Shown here: in pieces, positions 49,037-56,660 of the stretch
How positions within the stretch are numbered: the stretch's first letter is position 1
Layout of the letters: the number at the start of each line of letters is the position of its first letter
IMG/VR virus record: IMGVR_UViG_3300046804_005392
Coordinates: 1-64,000 of that record
Strand: one strand, 5' to 3'
Length of the DNA: 64,000 bases
Source of the DNA: a virus
Notes under the pieces: model-generated
The model's database searches: none
Seen by the model: the letters and a program-made list of their open reading frames with translations, nothing else
Told to the model about the DNA's origin: nothing
Position numbers and translations under genes: made by a program

Positions 49037-49065
49037 TTGACGACGTCGTCGCCTATTGTTAGCAT
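49037..49065 (+). promoter_or_regulatory. Promoter of the tRNA-like gene
   Basis: TTGACG (49037-49042), 17 bp, TAGCAT (49060-49065), 56 bases before the tRNA-like sequence. An eight-pair TCCCGCCC/GGGCGGGA hairpin lies between (49088-49113). Confidence 0.65.
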
Positions 49066-49121
49066 TACCCTCGATCCGGTAGATCGGTCCCGCCCCTTAA
49101 AAAAGGGCGGGATTATCAGAG

Positions 49122-49213
49122 GGAGAATTGGCCGAGCGGCTTAAGGCGGCGGGTTGCTAAACCGTTACGCGGCGTTGCAGCCGCGTCGAAGGTTCAAATC
49201 CTACCGTCCCCGC
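49122..49213 (+). tRNA. tRNA-Ser (GCU), divergent acceptor stem
   Basis: The order of class II serine tRNA is present: GGCCGAGCGGC D-arm, anticodon GCT in TTGCTAA, a long variable arm ACGCGGC/GCCGCGT (seven perfect pairs) and a T-arm with GGTTCAAATCC. The acceptor strands GGAGAAT and CGTCCCC pair at only about four of seven positions, the anticodon and T stems each have one mismatch, and CCA is not encoded (CCG). It may be a decaying tRNA or one with an unusual fold. Confidence 0.65.
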
Positions 49214-49231
49214 CGCCCTCTCCTTTTACGA

Positions 49232-49711
49232 CTACACTAACGTTATAGAATGCGTTGCTAAAAGCGGGGGTATTCTCTTGACGTAATCGGCGTCAAGCCA
49301 ATCAAGCATTCCTGTAGATTGCCCAAGAAGGAAATCGCGTCGCCGATTAAAATAATCAACGCACTCTCTTTCGGTGGGTCTGGTAATATTTGTTTTTGTT
49401 TTTATCGCTCCGTCTTTAGGGTCGCTAAACGCAAAAAGAAGCAGATGACGCCCCCCCCAACAATACCAAGGGGAATATGCTCGCAACGCTATGCACTCTG
49501 TGTTGTTATACTTAAACTTCCGCCCCCTTATATTTTCGTCAAAATCTGCTATTTTTTGCCATTCCCTCCTTAGACCAAAGGTACATGTAGCAAAAACTCC
49601 GGGGTTATCTTTTATAATCGGCTGATATTCCTCAATATCAAAGCTTCTAACAGGCTTGTAATAAATGAACGTCGCCTTTAGTCTAAATACAGACATACGA
49701 GTTATCCACAC
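49232..49711 (-). CDS. Unknown protein
   Basis: 159 residues (GTG 49711 or ATG 49696). Aromatic-rich, with RAYSPWYCWGGRHLLLFAF. No family recognised. AT-rich relative to neighbours. Ends 20 bases from the convergent tRNA-like gene. Confidence 0.62.
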   Translation of the reverse strand: MWITRMSVFRLKATFIYYKPVRSFDIEEYQPIIKDNPGVFATCTFGLRREWQKIADFDENIRGRKFKYNNTECIALRAYSPWYCWGGRHLLLFAFSDPKDGAIKTKTNITRPTERECVDYFNRRRDFLLGQSTGMLDWLDADYVKRIPPLLATHSITLV

Positions 49712-49771
49712 TTTTTAGGTTGAGAGCTTACCGGAGACGTGGAACTTAGGTTCGCCATATCATCGCGCCCA

Positions 49772-50131
49772 TTACTCCGTCCATATTACCTCCTCCAGTT
49801 TGTTTATTTCACCCTCCTCCCAAACCTCCCACGGATTCGGGGGAGGGCCTACATAGTCAGGCCCAATCCCCAACGGGACAACATGAATATTGAACCGCCC
49901 ACCTTCCGCTTGATAGATGATCCACTGCCCTTCGGACGGGAAGAATTTGCTTTTTCCTTTAAATGCACAGGCGACGCGCCGGCCCGGATACAGCTTCTTA
50001 GCTTCACCTTCCGCTAGCTTTTTGATCTCTGCGATAACGCACTTTCTTTTTTCCTCGCGACTTGCGCGCGCATAATGTTCGGCGGCAGCCTTCGCTTGTG
50101 TTTTGTAAGCCTCAAGCCAATGCGTAGTCAT
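49772..50131 (-). CDS. Unknown protein
   Basis: 119 residues; helical basic N-terminal half (EEKRKCVIAEIKKLAEGEAK), then a beta-rich part (GQWIIYQAEGGRFNIHVV) and an acidic end. No family recognised. Confidence 0.66.
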   Translation of the reverse strand: MTTHWLEAYKTQAKAAAEHYARASREEKRKCVIAEIKKLAEGEAKKLYPGRRVACAFKGKSKFFPSEGQWIIYQAEGGRFNIHVVPLGIGPDYVGPPPNPWEVWEEGEINKLEEVIWTE

Positions 50132-50161
50132 GGTACATCCCTCACATAAAACTCACTACGG

Positions 50162-50614
50162 CTATACGCTAGCTGTTTTTTCTTCTGGGACGCAATCCCA
50201 TGATTCCTGCTCCTGCGCGGTCAGCGGCACGGAGAACACTAGCCGCAACTGGCTTTCTGTGCTAGCCTTAGCGTCATAGTCTAGTCTGCGACAAACCTGG
50301 GTCAGCTGTATGTACTTCTCCGGATGTGTTACCCTTCCCGGCGCTTTATGCAGATAACTACGTAAGGCGTCCATGATTTGTTCGGTGTCTCGTTCTTTCG
50401 CGCCGGAAATAATCTGATACCACTCTCTGCCAAAAGGGAGAGGGTCAATAGTCTGTGTAAAGCTCTCGCGGGACTCCCTGTTCCAGTCATCTGACTCATG
50501 GTGTCTGCTGTAAAAGACGGTCGTGAACTCGACTTCCACCTCCGTCAATTTCTTGCCGCCGGAGACTTTCGACGTCAGACTAATGGTGATATAGCTTCGT
50601 TCTTGTGTTTCCAT
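50162..50614 (-). CDS. Unknown protein
   Basis: 150 residues. Beta strands at the start (SYITISLTSKVSGGKKLTEV), then a helical part. No family recognised. Confidence 0.66.
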   Translation of the reverse strand: METQERSYITISLTSKVSGGKKLTEVEVEFTTVFYSRHHESDDWNRESRESFTQTIDPLPFGREWYQIISGAKERDTEQIMDALRSYLHKAPGRVTHPEKYIQLTQVCRRLDYDAKASTESQLRLVFSVPLTAQEQESWDCVPEEKTASV

Positions 50615-50662
50615 ATAAAAAACTCTGTGAGGTAAAGTGGTTATTGATGTATTGAGCCTCTC

Positions 50663-51433
50663 CTACTCATCACGCATATCTTCCGCGTCCATCCGCCTAA
50701 ATTCATCGAAAGGTTGAGCGAACCCGGCAAAAATGTCGCTCAAACAATCGTATCGGAGGATTCCGTCTTCCCCCACCAGCCCGAAACGAGCGGACACTCC
50801 TTCGCGGTCGGAATACCTTTTTAAAGCTTCCACCATGTAGGGGCTGTGGGAAGTAACACACACGAATACAAAGTTTCTCGCCGTTTCCACTACATTCTTA
50901 GCTAGCGCAAGTTGGTCTACAGGATGGACTCCGCTCTCTATTAAAGCGCCTGCGACCGTCATTCGGCTGCCCGGATAACGGTGGTTGGCCCAGTGTAAGA
51001 AGTTGTAAGGGTGTGCGACACCACAAGAACAAGAAAGCGTTGAGTGTGTGATAGCCTCCTCAACTCGCACCCCCACCTGAATGTCGTCTACCGTTGTTTC
51101 TGCCGGCGGCCTTACGTTTAGGACTGTCGTACAAGTCACCGAAAGTTCCAGCACAAGACTTCCTTCGCTATGAACCCTTATCCTCCCCTCTCTGCTCCCG
51201 TCTTCCCACGGTTTGGTGGCCCACAAAAATTCTTTTTGTAGGCCCTTTAGCACCTCTTTTAACGAGTCTCCCCAGAAGTCCGTGGGGGTGCGCCCTACCA
51301 TACGGGCCACTGCGTCAATGACCTTAGGCAGTAACGCAGAGCATAAAGGGTTTTCGCTCACCACGACCGTGAGATCCTTTAGGTGTATTTCGGCCTTTTT
51401 TACAGGCCCGATGTTCTCTAAGATAAGTTTCAT
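50663..51433 (-). CDS. ABC/SMC-like ATPase relative with degenerate P-loop (AAA15-like)
   Basis: 256 residues. The start LILENIGPVKKAEIHLKDLT is typical of AAA15/OLD-type ATPases, where GENNSGKS should follow; here it reads VVSENPLCSAL, so Walker A is lost. The end keeps VCVTSHSPYMVEALKRYSD, matching the ITTHSPYLL motif after Walker B. No clear Walker B acid pair and no ABC signature were seen. It is also short, suggesting a catalytically dead relative. Confidence 0.7.
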   Translation of the reverse strand: MKLILENIGPVKKAEIHLKDLTVVVSENPLCSALLPKVIDAVARMVGRTPTDFWGDSLKEVLKGLQKEFLWATKPWEDGSREGRIRVHSEGSLVLELSVTCTTVLNVRPPAETTVDDIQVGVRVEEAITHSTLSCSCGVAHPYNFLHWANHRYPGSRMTVAGALIESGVHPVDQLALAKNVVETARNFVFVCVTSHSPYMVEALKRYSDREGVSARFGLVGEDGILRYDCLSDIFAGFAQPFDEFRRMDAEDMRDE

Positions 51434-51465
51434 GGGGTTTCCTAGACTGATAGGGTACTCTTATC

Positions 51466-51843
51466 TTACACCGGCTGTAGGGTAAGAGTGCGCGTGTCTT
51501 TCCAAGGGTCAGCGTGGTTTTTCGTGATCTGCATAGCCGAAGCTAGAAAGGTTCTCATAGGCCCGCTCAGCGCACATTGGCGAAGGGCTTCGGTAAGCCT
51601 ATTCGCGTCTCTTGCTATGAAAGCCTCGCTTAGTTCGGCGGAGAGCGCCGAATCCTGCTCCACAAGAAGTTCTAAATTTCCGTAAACGACGGGATCCGCG
51701 AGCAGAAATACGGGCAGGCAGACACGAAAGGCGCCTTCCTCGTGCATTTCGATAGTCACGGACTCAAACGCCTGCGTAAAACCCATGGTACGCGACCCCT
51801 TCAGGGCTACTACAAGCGCGTCGTTATTCGCAGATTCGGACAT
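51466..51843 (-). CDS. Unknown protein
   Basis: 125 residues. Beta start and helical end (LTEALRQCALSGPMRTFLAS). It follows the frameshifted small gene. No family recognised. Confidence 0.65.
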   Translation of the reverse strand: MSESANNDALVVALKGSRTMGFTQAFESVTIEMHEEGAFRVCLPVFLLADPVVYGNLELLVEQDSALSAELSEAFIARDANRLTEALRQCALSGPMRTFLASAMQITKNHADPWKDTRTLTLQPV

Positions 51844-51852
51844 TTTTTCTTC

Positions 51853-52055
51853 CTATTGTTCGGGGTTATCTGCTTTTTGACTAAGCCGGTTTATGTGACG
51901 CTCGTCAAGCGCGATTTCCACACTATTGTCTCCGGGCCACGCGGCTTTCGGTTCGCCGGCTTTCGGTTCGCCGGCTTCCTCTATGGTCCAAAAGACCGAA
52001 AAGCTCTTTCCCCCATATCTTTGTAATGCAGGCTTACGATTATCTCGTCGGGCAT
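51853..52055 (-). pseudogene. Small gene with one-base frameshift
   Basis: ATG 52055 (AGGAAAGGG upstream) begins MPDEIIVSLHYKDMGERAF but stops after 24 codons. Adding one base at the GGGGGAAAG run (about 52011) joins it to a frame reading KSFSVFWTIEEAGEPKAGEP and ending at 51853 with NRLSQKADNPEQ. The two halves make a sensible 67-residue protein, with a duplicated GEPKA unit. Mutation, sequencing error at a homopolymer, or programmed -1 frameshift. Confidence 0.5.
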
Positions 52056-52078
52056 TCCCTTTCCTCCATGCGGCCAGA

Positions 52079-52561
52079 TTAGCGAGAGGAGCTTCCTGTG
52101 TCTGTAAGGCAAACGACCATACGCAATTTTGCCCGTCCGGCTACTTGGTTAAAAACGGGTTCGACGTTGCGCCAGTCGAGTCCGCCAAGACCGCACCCTA
52201 TCTTCGGGGCATACAGCGTGTCAATGCTTTGGTTTTTGCAAAAACTTGCGGCCTCCGTTAAACAGCTACGGATTGCCCGCCAATCGGCGTACACGTAATT
52301 TGGCGGGTCTCCCGCTTGCCTATGGCGTAACTGCGTCGCGCAGTTGAGTACGGTTATCCCGTCCCCGACGTTAACGGGGCGTACTTTCCCCAACGTCCAG
52401 CCTTCTTCCCGGTGAACTTTTAAATATTCCGTTTTGACTTCCGGCCATCGCTCAAAAAGAGCGCGTGCTACGCCGGAGTTCATATTCCCTAAGCAGTTAA
52501 CGCCGTGCGCGATAGCGCACGGTCCCTTAACTTGAGTAATATCTTGATACAGGTATTCCAT
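52079..52561 (-). CDS. Macro-domain protein (ADP-ribose binding)
   Basis: 160 residues from ATG 52561, one base after the Namat-like stop. Macro fold: AHGVNCLGNMNSGVARALF is the ligand loop of the TARG1/ALC1/Poa1p type, and YAPKIGCGLGGLDW is the second loop. Members remove ADP-ribose from proteins or DNA, or hydrolyse ADP-ribose-1''-phosphate. Next to NAD-rebuilding enzymes it may reverse host ADP-ribosylation or recover ADP-ribose; the substrate is not shown by sequence. Confidence 0.85.
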   Translation of the reverse strand: MEYLYQDITQVKGPCAIAHGVNCLGNMNSGVARALFERWPEVKTEYLKVHREEGWTLGKVRPVNVGDGITVLNCATQLRHRQAGDPPNYVYADWRAIRSCLTEAASFCKNQSIDTLYAPKIGCGLGGLDWRNVEPVFNQVAGRAKLRMVVCLTDTGSSSR

Positions 52562-52562
52562 T

Positions 52563-54098
52563 TTACATCCCCTGCGTATACCGGGTTGCCCATTCCGCCG
52601 CCTTACCCTGTACCCGCGCTCTGATCGTGGCGAACGTAGATGACGTGGCCTCGGGCCCGACGCGCTTCCCGTTGAGGAAAATGGTCTCCAGAAACCCGCC
52701 TTCCGGGGACGGTCTGCCGTCACTCAACACGTACCTTCCTGCGAGAGTGTCATACGCCACGACAAGATAACCCCGAGCGGATTTTTTTTCGCGGTCCCCC
52801 GTGACAGGATCTTTCTGGATGGCACGCCGCTCTCCGTTGATCGTAACGGAGGTCGCTTTTACCGCAAAACCGAACGTGTCTCGGGTCATGTGCCCGTAAG
52901 AGTACGACCCGACCCCAAAATATATATTGTTTGCGGCAAAGCCGTTTTTTTCTAAACGGCTCAGTATCTCCTGCGCCCGGGAAACGGTGATGGAATCGCC
53001 ATAAATGGCCCCGATATGCGGGTCCAGCTCTTTGTAGCCTTTCGGGTTTACGGTTCCCCCGAAGATATCGTACAGAGCGCGTACCACTCCTTTACGCTCC
53101 GCGTCCGCGTAAGGCCCGTCACCTCCGGCCTCGGGGTCTCCCGTTACGATTTTTACAGGATCTCCGCTGTCGGGACGAATGACTACTTTACCTTCTCTGG
53201 CTAAGATTACGTCTTTCAGACGCGGCAAATAGTCCGTAAGCACACGCCACAGATTCCACGTATCCGCGACAATGGAGACGGTCCCTGTCGGATGCACTTC
53301 CGTAACCAACCGGCGGATGGTTTCAAACTCTCCTTCTTCTTCCCCCGCGCACATAACGGAGTGCTCACTGGCGGGAACTGAACCCCCCAGTTCACCGTAG
53401 GGGGCGGCATAGAGCCGGTGCAGGAACTGGAACGCGGGTACGCAGTCAGACCCCTTAAACGCTGTGAGGTGCCCCGCGCCGGTCAGCTCCGCGTCGCGCA
53501 GAGACGTCAGTCCCCGAAATGAAAAATCGTGGGCTTGGTAGTCCACGTAGCTTGTGTCGGCGGTCGTGCGTTCCCCGTACATGAGCAAAACCGCGCGGTA
53601 ATTTGCGGCGATGGTGGCAATTGTGGAAGGTTTCCACAAGTAAACGGACATGGCCGTTTCTATGTAGTTCGTCAGCCAGTAGAATTTTGGCAACGTGTTG
53701 CGTACCGTCACCATCGGAACTTGTACCGGCACGAACGCGCCCTCGGGGAGCGCTTTAATTTCTAACGGCAGATAGCCGAGGCCGTGCAATTCCGCAACGT
53801 GCGAACTCTCCACAGGTCCGTTGAGTGTGTCAGATAGCAGACTGACGTACTCCTCCAAAACCTCCTCTAAAGGCCGCCGGAAAAAACCCGTCTCCCATTC
53901 TCCTAAAAGGTAGTCCCGTATAAAGTTTTCTGTCCCGAAGACAAATACTCCGTCGGTGAACGGCAGACCGCCTGCAACGCCCTTAGCGAGCTTACCGCTC
54001 CTTGGGGTCAAGTTCGAGTACACTTCCTCTGTACCTTGCGGGTACATGTTTCGGTGGGAGATCTTATAAAAGTCGGTAATAAACATAGGGTTACGCAT
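52563..54098 (-). CDS. Nicotinamide phosphoribosyltransferase family (Nampt/Namat)
   Basis: 511 residues from ATG 54098 (GGAG eight bases upstream, inside the preceding gene). Nampt signatures: FITDFYKISHRNMYP at the start, YVDYQAHDFSFRG, ASEHSV with the catalytic His near residue 245, IRPDSGDPV near 310 and FGVGSYSY. Cellular Nampt joins nicotinamide and PRPP to NMN. In the phage NARP1 pathway the related Namat joins nicotinamide to ADP-ribose-pyrophosphate, giving NAD directly. Its overlap with the Prs/Adps-like gene favours Namat. Confidence 0.88.
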   Translation of the reverse strand: MRNPMFITDFYKISHRNMYPQGTEEVYSNLTPRSGKLAKGVAGGLPFTDGVFVFGTENFIRDYLLGEWETGFFRRPLEEVLEEYVSLLSDTLNGPVESSHVAELHGLGYLPLEIKALPEGAFVPVQVPMVTVRNTLPKFYWLTNYIETAMSVYLWKPSTIATIAANYRAVLLMYGERTTADTSYVDYQAHDFSFRGLTSLRDAELTGAGHLTAFKGSDCVPAFQFLHRLYAAPYGELGGSVPASEHSVMCAGEEEGEFETIRRLVTEVHPTGTVSIVADTWNLWRVLTDYLPRLKDVILAREGKVVIRPDSGDPVKIVTGDPEAGGDGPYADAERKGVVRALYDIFGGTVNPKGYKELDPHIGAIYGDSITVSRAQEILSRLEKNGFAANNIYFGVGSYSYGHMTRDTFGFAVKATSVTINGERRAIQKDPVTGDREKKSARGYLVVAYDTLAGRYVLSDGRPSPEGGFLETIFLNGKRVGPEATSSTFATIRARVQGKAAEWATRYTQGM

Positions 54099-54903
54099 TT
54101 TTTTGCTCCAATATGGCAATGTGTTGGTAGTCTTTGTAATAAAAGATCTTTTTGTATTTTTTAAGTAACTCCTCGGTTCCTTTTGTAAAAAATCCGTGAG
54201 TCACATACAAGTAAAGATCCCTCGCTCCGCGCTCTTGTAAGGCGTCCGCCAACTTTAGGAACGTTGCCCCGCCGTCGCAAATGTCGTCTATGACCAAGAT
54301 ATTTCTCCCGGCGCAAATTTCCGGCACGTGGGTAAACGTTACCTGCCCGTCCTCCCTACGCTTGTCGGCGTATGCGGCGGCACAGACGATATTGTGTTGG
54401 GCCAGTGCGGTCGCCACCTCAAGTACCCGCTGCCTCCCGCCTTTATCGGGAGAGAGCAGCACGGGGGTTTCCTCCCGTATCAGGTCGCGCACGCCTTTCC
54501 CATCCTCGTAGGTGATTAACGTCGCCGCGCTTACTGAGCAAAGGCGGTGAATGTAGTTAGCCGACGCCACAGAATGCGGTTCTACCGTGTACACTGCGGT
54601 AAAGTTCTGGACGTTAATAATATCCGCCAAAACTTTAAGCGAAAAAGGTTCCCCAGGGTGGCAGACTCTATCCTGCCTGCCGTAAGGGATGTACGGAAGG
54701 ACAAGAGAGAGTGCCCTGTCGGGGGCTACTCTACGTACTGCGTCCGCGACTAGCAGCATCTGAATGATGTCATCAGAGTCCTTATAGTCGACCCGCAGGG
54801 TATTCCCCTGTGAGGCAAGGGCGGGGTCGTCCAGTCTCACTGAGATCTCCCCGCACGGATAATACCGCTTTTCAATTAACGTGCCGTTTAAATATACCGG
54901 CAT
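54091..54903 (-). CDS. Ribose-phosphate pyrophosphokinase family (Prs, or Adps of NARP1)
   Basis: 270 residues, shorter than bacterial Prs (~315). LPYIPYGRQDRV matches the ATP-binding PYxxYARQDR element; TVEPHS is the following His motif; VIDDICDGGATF is the PRPP-type loop, altered from VDDMIDTGGT. Prs makes PRPP. The diverged Adps of the NARP1 pathway instead pyrophosphorylates ADP-ribose. The immediate Namat-like partner supports Adps, but motifs alone do not separate them. Confidence 0.87.
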   Translation of the reverse strand: MPVYLNGTLIEKRYYPCGEISVRLDDPALASQGNTLRVDYKDSDDIIQMLLVADAVRRVAPDRALSLVLPYIPYGRQDRVCHPGEPFSLKVLADIINVQNFTAVYTVEPHSVASANYIHRLCSVSAATLITYEDGKGVRDLIREETPVLLSPDKGGRQRVLEVATALAQHNIVCAAAYADKRREDGQVTFTHVPEICAGRNILVIDDICDGGATFLKLADALQERGARDLYLYVTHGFFTKGTEELLKKYKKIFYYKDYQHIAILEQKNA

Positions 54904-54916
54904 GGGGCCTCCTTAT

Positions 54917-55360
54917 CTAGTTCTCGTAGTTATCTACTTGAAAGCAGGTGACGCCGTTCGAGCGCCACATCTGAACAACAATGTCTCTGTCATCAAAGAT
55001 CCCTCGCAGCCTTTCACGCTCCTCCGGCGTAAGTTCCCTAAGCCACTCTTGCTTGATCTCCGCGTCAGGGCGGAAGTCCCCTTTCTGTCGGAGACGTAAA
55101 GGAAGTTCGTCGCCCCCTTTAATATGTCGGGCCAGCCACGCTTTCGTGGCCTCCGCAGTGCTTTCGGGGCGCGCGGACCATATACGGATTTCAGCTCCCG
55201 CGCGTCTCAACGACTCCAACACGGCGATCACGTCTTTTTTAGGGGTGTCTTCCGTACATTCTGCAAAGAATTGCGCCCACCTTTTCGGGGGACTTTCGAC
55301 GTAATGCCGCCGGTGCCGTATGTCCGCCAATGTTCCGTCGAGATCAAAAATAAACAACAT
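54917..55360 (-). CDS. HAD-family phosphatase, polynucleotide kinase 3'-phosphatase-like
   Basis: 147 residues. HAD motif I FDLDGTLAD at residues 4-12, motif II WSARPES near 62, Lys in the following helix, and FDDRDIVVQMWRSNGVTCFQ at the end, the arrangement of T4 Pnk-type phosphatase domains. It acts on a phosphate ester, perhaps RNA or DNA 3' ends or a nucleotide. First gene of the NAD cassette, 14 bases before the Prs-like gene. Confidence 0.82.
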   Translation of the reverse strand: MLFIFDLDGTLADIRHRRHYVESPPKRWAQFFAECTEDTPKKDVIAVLESLRRAGAEIRIWSARPESTAEATKAWLARHIKGGDELPLRLRQKGDFRPDAEIKQEWLRELTPEERERLRGIFDDRDIVVQMWRSNGVTCFQVDNYEN

Positions 55361-55390
55361 GCTTCTCCCTCCTTATGTTTTCCAATTGCA

Positions 55391-55597
55391 CTAGAACACC
55401 ACTACACACGACGCTCCAATGCAGAGCCATACAAAAAGAATTGAGGGTAACGCCTCACGGAAAACCTCATTTTTGCTCCAGCGCATCCCGTAGCGTAAGG
55501 CTGCCAGTGTAGCCACGAGTACGCCCAGAAGAATTAACATGTCCCCCACCGTTATTGCACGGCAGGAGTCAGCCCAAGAGCCTATGAGCCGCTGCAT
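55391..55597 (-). CDS. Small two-helix membrane protein
   Basis: 68 residues from ATG 55597 (GAGGAG upstream), overlapping the previous gene end by 16 bases. Hydrophobic segments MLILLGVLVATLAALRYG and ILFVWLCIGASCVVVF. Confidence 0.6.
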   Translation of the reverse strand: MQRLIGSWADSCRAITVGDMLILLGVLVATLAALRYGMRWSKNEVFREALPSILFVWLCIGASCVVVF

Positions 55598-55926
55598 AAT
55601 TGCTCCTCGCCGGGGCGATAGAACTTTTTGGGTTTTTCGGGCACGCTGTTTACATAATTTCTTACATTCTCCAGCATTTCTGCTACTTGGGAACCCGGGG
55701 TCGCGTACTCCTCGTACCATTTTTCGAGAACCGCGACAACCTCTTTCGTCTTCTGCGCGGCCCCTCCGTATAGCATAAGTCTGTAGACCAGCGCCGTCAT
55801 CAAATGCTGACTTGCCTCCGTAAGACGGTCAGAGAAATAAGCGAGGTGCGCCATGTGGAGCGCCATCTCCGCCGCTTCCCGAGACGGGTCGTAATTAATA
55901 TCCGCTGAAAAGAGCGTATTAGACAT
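55582..55926 (-). CDS. TPR-like helical protein
   Basis: 114 residues; helices AEMALHMAHLAYFSDRLTEA and HLMTALVYRLMLYG resemble a tetratricopeptide pair. Relative in style of the protein at 56155. Function unknown. Confidence 0.66.
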   Translation of the reverse strand: MSNTLFSADINYDPSREAAEMALHMAHLAYFSDRLTEASQHLMTALVYRLMLYGGAAQKTKEVVAVLEKWYEEYATPGSQVAEMLENVRNYVNSVPEKPKKFYRPGEEQLCSGS

Positions 55927-55985
55927 TTTCTTTCTATTCCTTGATTTTTTGTTTTTTCCACGCCGCCTAGACTGCGGCTCCTCTA

Positions 55986-56014
55986 ACCGTACACTAAGGC
56001 TTGTCGTGCGTCAA
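55986..56014 (-). promoter_or_regulatory. Promoter of the NAD-cassette block
   Basis: On the minus strand TTGACG (56014-56009), 17 bp, TACGGT (55991-55986). Transcribes toward 55926 and can serve the block down to 49232. Confidence 0.65.
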
Positions 56015-56024
56015 GCAACAAGGA

Positions 56025-56058
56025 AAAGAAAAAAGGCCGCCCACATTGGACGGCCTTT
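56025..56058 (-). terminator. Intrinsic terminator of the 56155-59110 block
   Basis: Stem AAAGGCCG.../...CGGCCTTT; on the minus strand it is followed by a TTTTTTCTTTTCC tract. It separates two minus-strand transcription units. Confidence 0.8.
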
Positions 56059-56154
56059 CCTCCGGCAGTCATGCGACTACCCCTGAACTGAGTTCAAACC
56101 ACAGGGTAACACAGAAAACGAGGCGGGAGCAAGGGAGTTTTCGCTTCCGCCGCA

Positions 56155-56598
56155 TTAATGTAGCCGGGATCCCGGAAGGGTTACCTCGCTCACGTCAGCC
56201 CCCTCGCAGGCAACCTCCGGCGGTAAGTGACGGAGCTTCGCAAGCGCTTCCTCCGCGGTATCCCAATCTTCCGCTGCCGTGGAACTACTTAAGAGCATCC
56301 TAAGCGTGGTGACAATAAAAGTCCGTAGTTGGGGGGTGTACCTAGCGATCCCGTTTAACGCCATCTTATACAGGATTACGGCGTCTTTAACCCTACCTAG
56401 CGCGTAGGCGGCCTCCGCCAAGTAGCGGTAAATAAGGGTCCGGTAGGCGCTTACTGTGTCTGGTGTAGGCAGACGCTTCTCCGCATACACAAGAGCCGCG
56501 GCCAAAACGGCGAGGGTTTCGTCATATCTCTCGTCTTTAAACAATTCTCGGGCGTCTTGAAGCATGGTGTTCACGGCGGCTTCATGATCTATGGACAT
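56155..56598 (-). CDS. TPR-like protein
   Basis: 147 residues; helix pairs YDETLAVLAAALVYAEKRL and YLAEAAYALGRVKDAVILYK match the tetratricopeptide pattern of small and large residues. Probable protein-interaction module. GGAGG upstream. Confidence 0.72.
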   Translation of the reverse strand: MSIDHEAAVNTMLQDARELFKDERYDETLAVLAAALVYAEKRLPTPDTVSAYRTLIYRYLAEAAYALGRVKDAVILYKMALNGIARYTPQLRTFIVTTLRMLLSSSTAAEDWDTAEEALAKLRHLPPEVACEGADVSEVTLPGSRLH

Positions 56599-56660
56599 TA
56601 GGGGGCCTCCGTTGCTAGTTCTGTTAATTTTGTCGGTCGGTTGAGGTTGGTTGTCCTACC

